Source of the DNA: Nymphaea colorata
Lineage: Eukaryota; Streptophyta; Magnoliopsida; Nymphaeales; Nymphaeaceae
DNA length: 64,000 nucleotides
Assembly (NCBI RefSeq): GCF_008831285.2
Contig: NC_045145.1
Span: forward strand, 12,646,802-12,710,801
Direction of reading: 5' to 3'
The notes beneath the pieces were generated by a model. It worked only from the letters and a program-made list of their open reading frames with translations. It ran no database searches and had not been told where the DNA came from. Positions within the stretch are counted from its first letter, which is position 1, and every line of letters begins with the position of its first letter. Positions 46,101-57,405 of this stretch are shown here, piece by piece. The translations under genes and the position numbers were made by a program.

Positions 46101-49100
46101 TTCACCTCTCTCCTTATTTCTCCATCTTTTGCAGAGCTCTTTTAAGTAGTTTTTAGATTTTATTTTACCGTGCTAATATTTCTACAGAATCATATAGGAA
46201 TCTTTATGCCAATAAAGGCTCCACCCACTTGGTTAGAATGTTGCTTAGGACATTTGAATGGAAATAGGCCAAGCTGTTTAATAGTTGGGACCTGTCTGCA
46301 ACACCTTATATATGTGAATAACTTGGCAGTAGTCTGGTATCAGCCAGAACAAAACATGGTCTCATGTATTCTTTGGCCTAATTATTGCCTTGTGCTTTGG
46401 TTCATAATCTTATTTAGGCGTTGAACAAAATAGCCCACAGCCTATGTAACACGGATTCAATATTTCGAAGACCAGACTCTTATTCGTTGGTCTGGTCCAA
46501 ATTCAGGTCTGAATACATGTCTGATTTGGTAGTATATGGTTGGACCTGTATCAGACATGGTGTACAACTTTACCATATTAGTTGCTGCTTTGATGTTCTC
46601 AGCTTACTCACACATGAAAAAATTTGCTCTTGCGCTCCCACCAAAAACAAATCTAAAGTACAAACTGAAGGGAACTAAACTTGAGGGCTTTTAGATAACT
46701 TTTGAAATGGTTAGACTCATGACAAATGGCAATGTCTGTTTTGTCAAGGAAGCACCATACAACCCTTAACAAATTATAACCTACAGACTTTGAAGGGTCC
46801 TTTTTTATAGAGAAAAAGTAGCACCTTTTTCTTCTCTCCCATCAATACAGGACTAAAATGTTACAGTGATGGTCCTTGTACAAAACAAAACATGTTTCCT
46901 GTCAACATAGGATCAGAACTTAAAAGGGTTAGTTTGTATACCAAAGTGAAAAGGAAACATAAAAATAAATTGATTATGAAGTACTAACTATTAGAGAAAA
47001 TTGCACACAGAAGAATTTAGATAAAAAGAAAAACAAGGTACTTAAAAAGTTTTCTTAAGTAAAAGCCCTTCCTTACTTTAGTTAATTGAACAATAAAAAT
47101 TGAGAAATTTTACATGCCAAAGCAAGAAAATAAATTGGTTATCAGACCGAAATACCAAATGTATGAACTTGTCTCTGATTTTTCAACTCTAGGTCAACTT
47201 AAATGTGCAATTGTGCATGTACATAGTTGTTTGCACTTTTCATGGCTGATTAGGGTGAAATTATGATAGGGATGTGCCATTTTATTAAAGAGTCGGGCAA
47301 AAACCAGGCTACTCAATTCTGCAATTGTTCTGTAGGTCTCCTCTCCTCTCTCAGATTCACCAATTCTAGGGTGGGCAGATGGTGGTGGAAAGGAAAAAGG
47401 GCAAAAATGGAGGGGGAGAGAGAAAAAGTAGGTGAGAGAGGGAAAGAGATAGGAGGGGTTGGAAAAACGAGTCCCAAAATCAGACTGGTTAAACTCATTT
47501 CTTGTATACAGACGCACACTGAGCTGTACCTTCCTCTGTCTGTATGGCAGTATCTGTCATACCCTAGTTTTCTACTTTTCTTATCCATTTCTAATCATAT
47601 ACCCTACAAGGCAGGCTTTATGTTGGATACAATGCTCAGGATAATTTTGGGATGGGTTGTTTTGTGGACTCCGGATAATTCTGGGATGTATTGTTTGTGG
47701 ACTTATTTCTCTTTTCTTAAACTGGAGGTCACTGCATAATCCTAGAAAGAATAAAAAGTTTTATGTCCATACTTGTTTCTGTGACCCTCTTTTTTTCTAT
47801 GTATATATGTGTGTGTTGGTGCGTGTAAGGTAATAAACTTTTGCCATAGACACCAGGAAAAGCTTGGATTTGACATTCAGCATTGGAGAATGATCATATC
47901 CTTCACCATAATGTGTATGAGTAGGATCATTTTCTCTGTCCTCCATTGTGCCATCTTCTAAGTATGTTACGCCACCAGCCATCTGCGACATAATTTGGAC
48001 TTCACGGCCATTTCTTCCAGGCATCAAGATGTGGAATAACACTTATTCCTCTTTGTAGATTATTCTTTTGCCTAAGATGTTGATACTAAAATTTCTCAAG
48101 ATAGGGCAACTAAAATTAGATAAAAAATTAAATTTTAAAAGCATTAAAAGGTTAAGCATCTGATCTGAAAATAAAGGAAAACTGGCAATATTGATAATTG
48201 GTAAAGTAGAAACTCTTCTCTGCCTAATAAACTTGAAGTTATAATGAAAAAGCATGAACTTTTTATTTGCTTATTTTCTACCTTGTTAGAATGCGTTCTA
48301 CATTATTTTGTGCAATTTCTTAAGGTATGCATTTATATAAACCTTTGTTGTGAACGCATCCAGGCTTTTATTGTGTTCTCCTGGCAGAAGTGACAGATTC
48401 AGATAACTAACTTCTCATAAATATAAACATAGAATAAACTTGTACAGTAGGGCAGTGACCGAAGCATGAAATGCTTACATTTTCTTTGGTGCCCCGGGCT
48501 TCCCAAGAAAAGTATCTAGTCATTGTATTTCACCAGTTGAGTCCTTTTGTGATGTTCATTCCAACGACTATGTGTGATTTAGGTGGTTCCCTTGGTGACC
48601 CATTTTTTGTGGAAGTGAATGAGAAACGTAGCTAGCTTTCTCACGTCAGGAGGTTGATGATGTTGTTTACTTTATAACCATATTTACTTAGCAAAATTAA
48701 AGCAACATGCATTCTGCTGCTTTGCTGCTGCTTTCACTCATTTTTCTTGTATTACCGAGCAATTTGAGGGCTTTAGTAAAAATAAGCTGAACAGGGCTCT
48801 CTTTCTCTCTCTAAAACATGTAAGATCACTATTTTGAAGAGGCCACCTAGATTGTATATAGGATTCATAAGGAAACTGTTCAAAATTTGGTAATACTGAA
48901 GTTTAACCTACTTATAACCAAGAATTAAGTTGATGCTCTGATAAGGATTAATATTGCTTCTCTATTCAAAGGTTTTCAACAATGATTTTGAAAGGAATTA
49001 GATATCATTTCCTCTGCAATTGATATTAGAAGTGTGCATTTTCGTGAAACTAGTGACCATACTAATTTATGCATCTTAGCTAAGAGAAGATGCCTTCAGG

Positions 49101-50581
49101 AACTTTCCTCTCTCTCAATCAATCCACACCAGTCCCCCAGAAGAATTGATCATCTGAAAAATAGTTAGTGCCGGGAAATTTCATTAGGAGTTGAACCTGT
49201 TGCCACAGTCAAAATAGGTGGTTTAATGGTATTTTGAGGAAAAAAAATTGTGCACTTTGAATTTTCATCCAGAAAATTGATCGAATTTTGGTGGTTTCAG
49301 CTGGCAATATCTCTTGCCTGGCGCCATAATTACTTCCCTGGAAGGACGTATTAGCAGCCAGTCACATGGCAGGGACATTTATGACCATTTTCAAAATGGG
49401 GTAAATTTTATGCATTACATACGCCGCATGGGGCCAAGTAGTATCTGATCCTTGTGGAACTTATTGCTGGGAGCGATAATGAGGAATCATTTTCTTTAAT
49501 CAATTTTCATACTGCACTGAAGTTTTGGTGCGCCCACAATGCATGTAGTACAAGTTTGTAGAGTTATGTTGATTCATCATTACGTACTTGAACTTTTCCT
49601 TTTTCTGGTTCTTTACTTGTCTTATTGGTTATATCTTATTCTTTGGAGATGCTTCGTTCCTTTTCTAAAAGTTTCTGTCTTATCTTTGCTGATGATGCTT
49701 TCCGATTGCTGTATTGGCTGTCTTCTCCCCCCCCCCCCCCCTCCTTTTTTTTGTGATCTTTCTTGCTTTCTGTTCTTTAATATTTGCTGTAATATGAACA
49801 AATATATTCACAGTTTCCGAGCATAAATTATCAACAAATAAATATAAACACATTCTTAAGTGGCTTGCATTTGTTTCCCAGCTGGTGACTTATATACATT
49901 TGACCTTGTCTCAATGCCAGGTCTATGATGTGACCAGTTACTTAGATGACCATCCTGGTGGAGATGAAGTGTTGCTCTTAGCAACTGGTATTTCTTCCTT
50001 CTCTTTCTTTTTCAAGTTAGCTACATCAGGCCGAGCATGCTGGGATCAGTTTATGAAGAACTGTATTTAACGGAAAATGGGTTCTGATTAACATTAAGGC
50101 ATGTTAAACATCTGCAACGAGTGTAGTTCAGCAACCCTGATCTTGGCAGGATGGCTGTTACGATACCCAAAGAACTCGTCCGCCAGCCATGGGTGTCTGT
50201 TGTTTCTGTTAAATTGCCAGCATTTAATTAAGTCTTGAGTTAGAATTTGCTGTCGATTGGACATATCTTAATGAACCATCCTGGTACGACGGGGAAGTTT
50301 TAATGCGAGACTTGTTGTATATTATAGGTAAAGATGCAACCGAAGAGTTTGAAGATGCAGGACACAGTGCTGAGGCAAGAGAAATCATGAAAGAGTACTG
50401 CATAGGAGAGCTGGACCCATCTGCTTCTGTTTCTGAGGGACAGAACGCCACAGAAACTCGATCTCTGGCGGGAACTCTGGGCTTCATAAACAATTACAAG
50501 CAATCGCTTTACTGGGTTCTTCCGGTAGCCATTGCTGGCGTTGCTGTGTTTGTGAGCTGGGTGTACTTGAAGAAGAAATAG
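43144..50581 (+). CDS. Cytochrome b5, ER tail-anchored, 3 exons
   Basis: Exons: 43144-43230, 49921-49987 and 50328-50581, with GT/AG borders and phases agreeing throughout, giving 135 residues, the usual length. The haem-binding core has the first axial His in DDHPGGDE (His40) and the second in EDAGHSAEA (His64). The sequence starts [21 protein letters not shown], like family members (EVS.HN...DCW). A single hydrophobic segment at about 112-132 followed by KKK is a C-terminal ER anchor. The protein passes electrons from NADH-cytochrome b5 reductase to desaturases, hydroxylases and some P450s. The exon 1/2 border just before VYDVT and the exon 2/3 border in ATG|KDAT match plant relatives. Intron 1 is unusually long (6.7 kb). 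The gene converges on B12D, with 180 bp between stops. Confidence 0.95.
43231..49920 (+). other. Intron 1 of cytochrome b5, 6.7 kb
   Basis: AT-rich and without clear coding sequence. An open frame on the minus strand at 47797-48042 contains a non-repetitive stretch ([18 protein letters not shown]) that looks protein-like, but I cannot assign it. It may be an old gene fragment. The open frames at 47263-47739 are GA-rich and compositional. There is a poly-C run at 49727-49741. Confidence 0.6.
50261..50312 (+). other. Possible relic of a second exon 2 in cytochrome b5 intron 2
   Basis: The sequence TCTTAATGAACCATCCTGGT, then a GAAGTTTTA block, resembles exon 2 (ACTTAGATGACCATCCTGGT, then GAAGTGTTG), the HPGG haem-loop region. 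The relic has small indels and a stop, so it is not an alternative exon. It sits 15 bp before exon 3. Chance similarity is possible over so short a length. Confidence 0.4.
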
Positions 50582-50760
50582 AATCCAGGAAATTTTGATA
50601 ATTATCCATCTGTTGGGAGTTCAAATTTTTGGCCACAACATTCATAACTTCTTTGAAAATTTTGGTAGCACTGTACTACATAATATGGGCATCAAATCCA
50701 TTGAATCAAATCATAACGCGCACACACAAGCACGTACGTGTGTTTTACATGTTAATTACT

Positions 50761-50973
50761 CTATTTGTTGGAATCGGAGGAGAAGAAGCTGTTAATGGCA
50801 GGCATGACCTCCGGCGGACGTGTTCGGAGAAATCTGCGGAAGCCATGATCCGCGTACCTCTCTCCTTCTTCATAGTTCTCAAGAACAGCAGTCGCGCGGT
50901 GTTCCTTATTGACTCTGCGAAAGAACATATAATGGTGTTATTTACTGTAAAATATAATGATAAGATTCTGCTA

Positions 50974-51037
<64 letters not shown>

Positions 51038-51410
51038 TGAGAGAGTTGACGAACCTGACGTCGGGGTTCATGAAGAGATTGCGGGTGAGGGAGAAGACGC
51101 AGATGCTGCTTACGAAACCCATGGCAGCCAGTAGCGGGTACACCTGTTCCCAACCCCAGATAAGAAAAATGGACATCACCAAATGTGATCAGAATCATAT
51201 AAAAAAGAGAAAGAGAGCATAGAGATCTACAAACAAAGAGAGAGAGAGCATGGCGAAAGGAGGGATGATTGACTGCACCATGCCACCACCTTATGCCAAG
51301 CGTCTCTCTCACCACCACAGCCGGTTTCTTCCTTCCATGGGGGCACCATAACACAGAAAAAGATTAGAGAGACAGAGAGAGAGAGAGACCTCCGGTTTGA
51401 GCCAACGCAT
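50761..51410 (-). CDS. B12D-family small membrane protein, copy 1, 3 exons
   Basis: Exons (minus): 51390-51410, 51055-51143 and 50761-50914, 264 nt in all, giving 87 residues. The phases fit exactly. It starts MRWLKPEVYPLLAAMG and has one hydrophobic stretch (about 9-27). The conserved LTRNLFMNPDVRVNKEHRA block follows, then ENYEEGERYADHGFRRF and a C-terminal P-VMPAIN-FF. B12D was first known from barley aleurone and germinating seed and is linked to mitochondria, senescence and hypoxia. Its molecular role is not settled; it resembles the small NDUFA4/MLRQ-type subunits of mitochondrial complexes. Introns begin with CT-rich tracts. Copy 2 at 55726-56344 differs at only four residues (V38I, G61A, R67Q, S83T). 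Confidence 0.93.
50978..51036. repeat. (TA)n(GA)n microsatellite in B12D-1 intron 2
   Basis: It is on the donor side of the intron and absent at the same place in B12D-2, so it arose or was lost after the duplication. Confidence 0.95.
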
Positions 51411-53721
51411 GGTGATTGGTTGCCTTCCTGCAAAATCTCAAAGCTGTATCGATTTGATATGAAAAGGGTGTCCTCTGCGTGGATATTTATATGGCTTCTC
51501 TCCATAGGGAGAATGTTGCCCCGTAAACGGGTCGATCTGAAATTCCTGTGGGCTCACTCAGTCAACCCCGCCATCATAAACCAGGAGCTATGCACCCATG
51601 GTTTCTTCGTTATTCAAACTCTGTCGATCTTTCTATCTTTCTGTATAAATATTTTTTTATATAAAAGAAAGTCCCTAAGATCTTGGCACGAAGGTGCCGG
51701 TAAAGCCAAGTTGAGATAAGGCTTCACAAGCGGCCCTTTTAGCCGCCTTTATGTTTTACTTACATGGCAAAAACTCTCAATAATCATTGTGAAAGATAAT
51801 AACGCCTAAATTTCGATGGCTGCAGTATCTTCAAATGTCAAATTAATGTCATAATGAATTTAGTGATTTTTCAACATAAATAGACATTTTATTTTAGCTA
51901 AAGCCATCTTCAAAATCTGAACTAAATCTGTTTGTTTAATTGTGTAAACACTTACAAATAGTTCAAGAAAAGCTCTTTATCTCCCTCTATATATAGTTAT
52001 GTTGCACAACTCAAATCATTTAATATCTTGAGGGAAAATCACTGTTCTATCTTAAATAAAATCGGTTTTTTATATTAACAATTTGTTACATAACATGTCT
52101 ACTATATAATTAATTTCATTTCCCTACATTAGTAAGTAGTAACATTCTATAATTGCACGGGGCAAACTTGCAAGTCATTCTTGTGAAAAAAATCAATGGG
52201 TGTCGATAACTACCATGTGTTCACGATGAGACATGAGAGATCCAAATTAACTAATAAGCAATAACTAACCCTTGACAATGTTTATCATGAATAATCGATT
52301 TTTTTTAGCTAAAATAATTGAAAATCTGAGGTAAAACTATAAAGTTCAATTGGTTTAGCACTTTTTAAATCATAACAATTACATTATAAATTCATTAATT
52401 TAAGAAATTGAATATTTACAAAATTTCACTTGTGTCAGAGCTTGTCACGTGGTGTGCTGGAAATCTGCTTCGACTCTTGAATACAAGAACAAAGAAACAA
52501 TAAGCTTTTCGTTATAAACAATGTTGTTAACGGAATCGAGTCAAAGTTTTAAATGGTGACGTTTTTCTCAAGTGTAATATGGTGAGCTTAAAAAAAATAC
52601 AATAAATTTTTAAAAATATTAAAAACTAAAAATAAAGAAAAAATAAAATAAGTGAAAACTAATAACACATTAAAAGATAAGTAGATTCACAACAAATGAA
52701 AAATGAAAAAAAAACTCTTGGCATTAAAAAACTAAAAAAAATGAAAAAAAGTAAAAAAAAACGAAAAAACACGTTAAAAACACGTTAAAAACGATTTTTT
52801 TTTTACATTTTTTTTCAAAAAAAATGTTATTTTTAAGAACTTATTTACTTGTAATTATTTTTCATTTAGTTAAAAAAATGAATTTATTCATATTTTTGAC
52901 TTGACCGTTTAAATCGGGCAGGTCATCCATGGGCCCGCTTTCTATTAATCGGGATGAGCTTTGAAAAAGGACGAAAGTGATATCACGGACAGCGACGGTG
53001 GAACTCTGTTTTCCAGGGATAACGATAAGACCTTCGAAAGCAGTGGAGACATGATTCTTTTTTGGGGGCCAAGAAAACTTTTCATAACGGTTTTTTATAG
53101 TTTTCCAAATTTTCATTAGGATCAAAGTATGCTTAGGAGAGTTATGAGATCAATGGATGGGCAAGATGGTTAATTTTTGTTTCGACTCTTAGGGATGCCA
53201 ACTTCTTCTTATTGTAAAAAAGGTAGATATAAAGCATAACAAAGATATCATCGACATGTACTCTAGAGATATTATATGACATACACACAAAGGTAGAGAG
53301 AGAGACTCTATGTAGGAGCTGATTTTTTCCTTGAAGTTCTTTTTTTTTTCAGTTATATAAATACATTTTGTGTAAAACTACCACATAAATATGATTGCTA
53401 CTGACCCCCTTGACTTGATCTTATCAGTTAATTGGACAAATAAGCTTACTATCAAAGCACAAATGTTGTTTTTTTGTTGCTAAAACCTCTCAAAAAAACC
53501 AACATGTAACTAATGATCCTAGATTATTTTTATGATACAGGAGTGAAGCTAGGGGGCAGTAGGGGCCCCTAGTGGCGGAGCCATAAAATTTTCGTTGAGG
53601 GGCACTAGCTAATCTCTCGTTTAAGAGGATGATTGCTTGCAAGACACTGACTTAAGCCTCATGTGAGCACCATATCTGGATGGACTTAACTGAACATAGG
53701 TCTAACTTAGTCCAAATACAT

Positions 53722-53868
53722 GATTTCAAGGGCTGGAGTGGGCAGTGGCCTACACCAGTCACACAATAGCGATTTCAAGGGCTGGAGTGGGCAGTGGCCT
53801 ACACCAGTCACACAATAGCGATTTCAAGGACTGGAGTGGGCAGTGACCTACACCAGTCACACAATAGC
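53722..53868 (+). repeat. Three tandem 49-bp units containing a palindrome
   Basis: Units start at 53722, 53771 and 53820 (GATTTCAAGG(G/A)CTGGAGTGGGCAGT and onward to CACACAATAGC). Each holds a degraded form of the GGCTGGTGTGGGCA palindrome. The third unit has a few changes. Confidence 0.95.
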
Positions 53869-54110
53869 TCGCTACTGCATGACTCTCCTTGAATTTGAAA
53901 AAAAAAAAAAAATCAAAATTTACCTTTATTTTTTTTTAAATATTGTTCGGCCCCATAAAAATGTGGAAAATCCTGTTTGGCCCCTCCATGGAATTGTTTT
54001 TGACTCCACCCATGTTCTGCCATATAAAACTATTTATCTATCTATATTTGAAAAATACATTATATTAACAGCAACAACTAATGATCCTATATAGTTTTCT
54101 ACCAAACTTG

Positions 54111-55299
54111 TCACTTCTGCAATGCTATCAAAACATTCTAAAGAACAAAGCAAAATCTTGAATCTCAACCCTCATGAAGAAGAGCCTCTACAGAAAGCTG
54201 TTCCGGTAAAAGTTTGTAGAAAGATTATAGCTTCATATGAATGTCGGGAAGGTTGTACAGCCTCTGCAAGCCATTCTTTACACCAATTTGTTCCCCCCAA
54301 AAAAGCATTTTCAAGTGAATTTGGTCATTATATATTACATTACTAGATCAGCGCCCTTTCATCCACAATAATATGAGACCATAGACAATATGGTAAACTT
54401 ACCACAATCAATCATATAAGAGAAATACTAAAAATATATATAGATGCCATTTTTATAGAATTTGGCTTCGTATTATGCCTTGGTGAGATCAGCCTAAGAA
54501 AGACTACATGCCTTACTCCCTTGTTTGCGATGAACACAAGTCTTATGAAGAGCAGATGATGGTTGCTTTTTTGGGGACAAATTCATGAGACTTTCATCAA
54601 ATTACTCTATAGCCAAAGTACATATGTTTACATACAATGATATCCCCATTCTAGCAAATGCTTATTTTAGGTCGAATCTTCTTGTGGTCATGAATCAGGT
54701 ATTGACTGTGGTGGTAGAGCTTACAGTTGACTTGGCTTCTCCTAGCTATAAAAGTTTTTTCATGTGACACCAAGCATAGCTAAAAAGTTTTCAATTAACC
54801 ATGAAGCAGTAACTCAGGTCTCATCGAGCTGTCCTATAAGAGCAAACTCAGATTCACTCAAGTTTAATTTAAACTTTCAGGGAATGGGCTTTGTAAGGCA
54901 TACGTCCCACGGTGTTCCCTCCTATCTACGCGCCTCTGTATTGTGGTAAATGATGTTGGAATAAACCTTATCAACCTTTTGCCGTATCGTCAGCCTCTAC
55001 TAAGATAACAACTCAGGCTGCATTTCCTACTTTTGATCAGACGCCTAAATCCTAACATCGTTGGCTGAGCCATTCACCCTTAATCTATTCCGTGCTAAGT
55101 ATGACCAGATGTTATCACGTCGATCTACTACACTCTCCAGTTCCACAGTTTGTGATGGATAGAACATTCTTTGTAGGGACTAAGAAACAAAATCAAAATC
55201 AAGATAAGTTATGGATAATGGATTCAAGAGCATTTCGTCGTTTTTTGTGGAGATTCCAAGAGCTTCTTCACCTGATTTCCCTTCTGCCCATGATAGATT
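54111..55299. other. Spacer between the two duplication copies, no gene
   Basis: The short open frames match nothing that I recognise. The part 54443-54690 is repeated, diverged, at 61916-62105 (GATGCCATTT..ATAGAATTTGGCTT, AGAGCAGATGATGGTTGC, CTGATATCCC-type matches). Confidence 0.6.
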
Positions 55300-55309
55300 G
55301 GTAGATGGA

Positions 55310-55520
55310 CAAGGGAAGAGGTTTGAAGATGCAAGATACAGTGCCGAGGCGAGAGAAATCATGGAAGAGTACTGAATAGGAGATCTGGGCCCATCTGCTT
55401 CAGTTTCTGAGGGACAGAACGCCACAGAAACTCGAGGAGCAATCGCTTTACTGGGTTCGTCCGGTAGCCATTGCTGGCGTTGCTGTGTTTGTGAGCTGGG
55501 TGTACTTGAAGAAGAAATAG
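55310..55520 (+). pseudogene. Cytochrome b5 exon 3 pseudogene
   Basis: A diverged copy of 50340-50581 with no exon 1 or 2 upstream. TGC of the KEYCIGE segment is TGA here (55374-55376), a nonsense change. About 40 bp coding for the linker before the membrane anchor ([13 protein letters not shown] region) are deleted after ACTCGAG (near 55436), which also shifts the frame. The membrane anchor sequence and the final KKK and stop are otherwise kept. It still converges on B12D-2 with about 205 bp between ends. Confidence 0.93.
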
Positions 55521-55725
55521 AATCCAGTAAAGTTTGATCATTACCCATCTGTTGGGAGTTCAAATTTTTGGTTTGGCCGAAACATCCATAACTTCTTTGA
55601 GATTGAAACAGAACTCGAAAATTTTGGTAGCACTGTACTACATAATATGGGCATCAAATCCACTGAAATCAAATCATAACGCGCACACACAAGCACGTAC
55701 GTGTGCTATTACATAGTCAATTACT

Positions 55726-56344
55726 CTATTTGTTGGAATCGGTGGAGAAAAAGCTGTTAATGGCAGGCATGACCTCGGGCGGACGTGTTTGGAGAAATCT
55801 GCGGAAGGCATGATCTGCGTACCTCTCTCCTTCTTCATAGTTCTCAAGAACAGCAGTCGCCCGGTGTTCCTTGTTGATTCTGCAAAAGAACAACATATAA
55901 TGGTGCTATTTACTGTTCAATTCCCCTATATCGTTACCACCATCTTAGTAAAACAGAATGCTAAGATCCTGCTATATACACGCACTATATATACGAACCT
56001 GACGTCGGGGTTCATGAAGAGATTGCGGGTGAGGGAGAAGACGCAGATGCTGCTTACGAAACCCATGGCAGCCAGCAGCGGGTACACCTGTTCCCAACCC
56101 CAGATAAGAAAAATGGACAGCACCAAATGTGATCAGAATCGCATAAAAAAGAGAAAGAGAGCATAGAGATCTAGAGAGAGAGCATGGCGAAGGGCGGGAT
56201 GATTGACTGCACCATGCCACCACCTTATGCCAAGCGTCTCTCTCACCACCACCGCCGGTTTTTTCCTCCCATGGCGGCACCATAGCACAGCACAGAAAGA
56301 GGGATTGAGAGAGAGAAAGAGACCTCCGGTTTGAGCCAACGCAT
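55726..56344 (-). CDS. B12D-family small membrane protein, copy 2, 3 exons
   Basis: Exons (minus): 56324-56344, 55999-56087 and 55726-55879, the same lengths (21, 89 and 154 nt) and phases as copy 1, giving 87 residues. All splice sites are intact and there is no stop or frameshift. The four differences from copy 1 are mild substitutions, and exon 2 differs only synonymously, which suggests purifying selection or a recent origin. Intron 2 is shorter and lacks the (CT)n(TA)n tract of copy 1. The promoter side is conserved for about 300 bp, so expression may be similar. Same inferred role as copy 1. Confidence 0.92.
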
Positions 56345-56729
56345 GGCGATTGATTGGTTTCCTTCCTGCAAAATCTGAAGCTGTATCGATTTCAGCTGTA
56401 AGACATGAAGAGCGTGTGCAGCGCATGGGTATTTATCTTGGCTTCTCTCCATAGGGAGACTTCAAATTCCTGTGGGCTAACGCAGTCAACCCCGCCATTA
56501 TAAACCAGGAGCTGTGCACCCATGGTTTCCTCCTCCTTCAAACTCTGTAAACTCTGTAAGTAAGAATATTTTTTATATAGCAGAAAAGTCCCTAAGATCT
56601 TGGCATGAATGGGACCCCCTTGGCTCCGGAAAGAGATATTTTCGGGGAAGGCGCAGGCGAGTTGGGGAGAAAGTGGACCCCCATCCACATCAGAGGCGAC
56701 GTGACTTTATCCAACTGCGATATGGATAA

Positions 56730-56961
56730 GGCTTAAACGCCGACAACTTTTTTTTTTTTTCCTACAAAAATAAAAATATAAGTTGGGAGAAAGAAACCAC
56801 TCTAGGGAAGTTATAAAGATGCCTGCCGATCCGAGCTCGAGTTTCGACTCGAATCGCTTCGCTAACAACTAGCTAAGTTGGATTTGGTTCGATTAATTTT
56901 TTTTTATATTATTTTATTATTTTAATATTTAATTAATTATATTTATATATTTGTTTTGTAA

Positions 56962-56993
<32 letters not shown>

Positions 56994-57405
56994 AACTTAA
57001 CCAAGCCTAAGACTAGGTTTCGAGTGTTGGGCAGCTCGACTCTTTATCCAGCCGAATCAAACTCCTTATCCAGCTGAATCAGCCTAATACCCAGGCTTAA
57101 TCAAATTTCATTGGAACAACAAAATTTTTAAAAATAACTAATTAATAAAATATAAAAATTATTTAATATTTCATTGTTATAATTGTGTGAATTAGTATAG
57201 GATGTTACTGTTTCATTCGTCTGTTTTCAAAATTACAACATGTAAAATATGTATCATAGATATGCCGCAATTTTAGGCCAGATGTGCAGTAACAAACTTG
57301 TTATTATTACGGAATGGCGCCTAAGTATTATCTATTTTGAAATGGTATGTCTATTATATGTAAATTTTGAATGTCGTTTATGCATTTGTTTTTGAATTTT
57401 ATAGC
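56730..57405. mobile_element. Insert in duplication copy 2, containing a GGGC/CTGGGTA-type element
   Basis: Copy 1 runs from AAGGCTT to AGCCGCCTTT within about 20 bp (51720-51742). In copy 2 the same points are 0.7 kb apart. The insert includes a GAGCTCGAG-rich left part at about 56830, an A/T middle with (TA)n at 56958-56985, and a right part ending ATACCCAGGCTTA at 57105, related to 24510-24830. The exact ends were not resolved. Confidence 0.6.

Larger units (their letters stand above)
50328..54110. repeat. Cytochrome b5/B12D segmental duplication, copy 1
   Basis: Homology with 55300-58640 starts at cytochrome b5 exon 3 and runs through B12D and its 5' flank (CCCTAAGATCTTGGCA at 51673 and 56591). 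It continues through AGCCGCCTTTATGTTT (51741 and 57402), TGTAGGAGCT (53310 and 57693), GGGGGCAGTAGGGGCC (53554 and 58013) and CTATTTATCTATCTATAT (54030 and 58202). The copies are direct and about 5 kb apart. Copy 1 contains extra DNA at 51960-53290 that copy 2 lacks or has lost. Confidence 0.9.

Noticed and set aside
47263-47739. 158-codon frame in cytochrome b5 intron 1
   Set aside because: GA-rich low-complexity core, with no start context, splice support or domain.
53722-53868. CRISPR-like repeats
   Set aside because: The 49-bp units are directly adjacent with no unique spacers, and the genome is a plant's.
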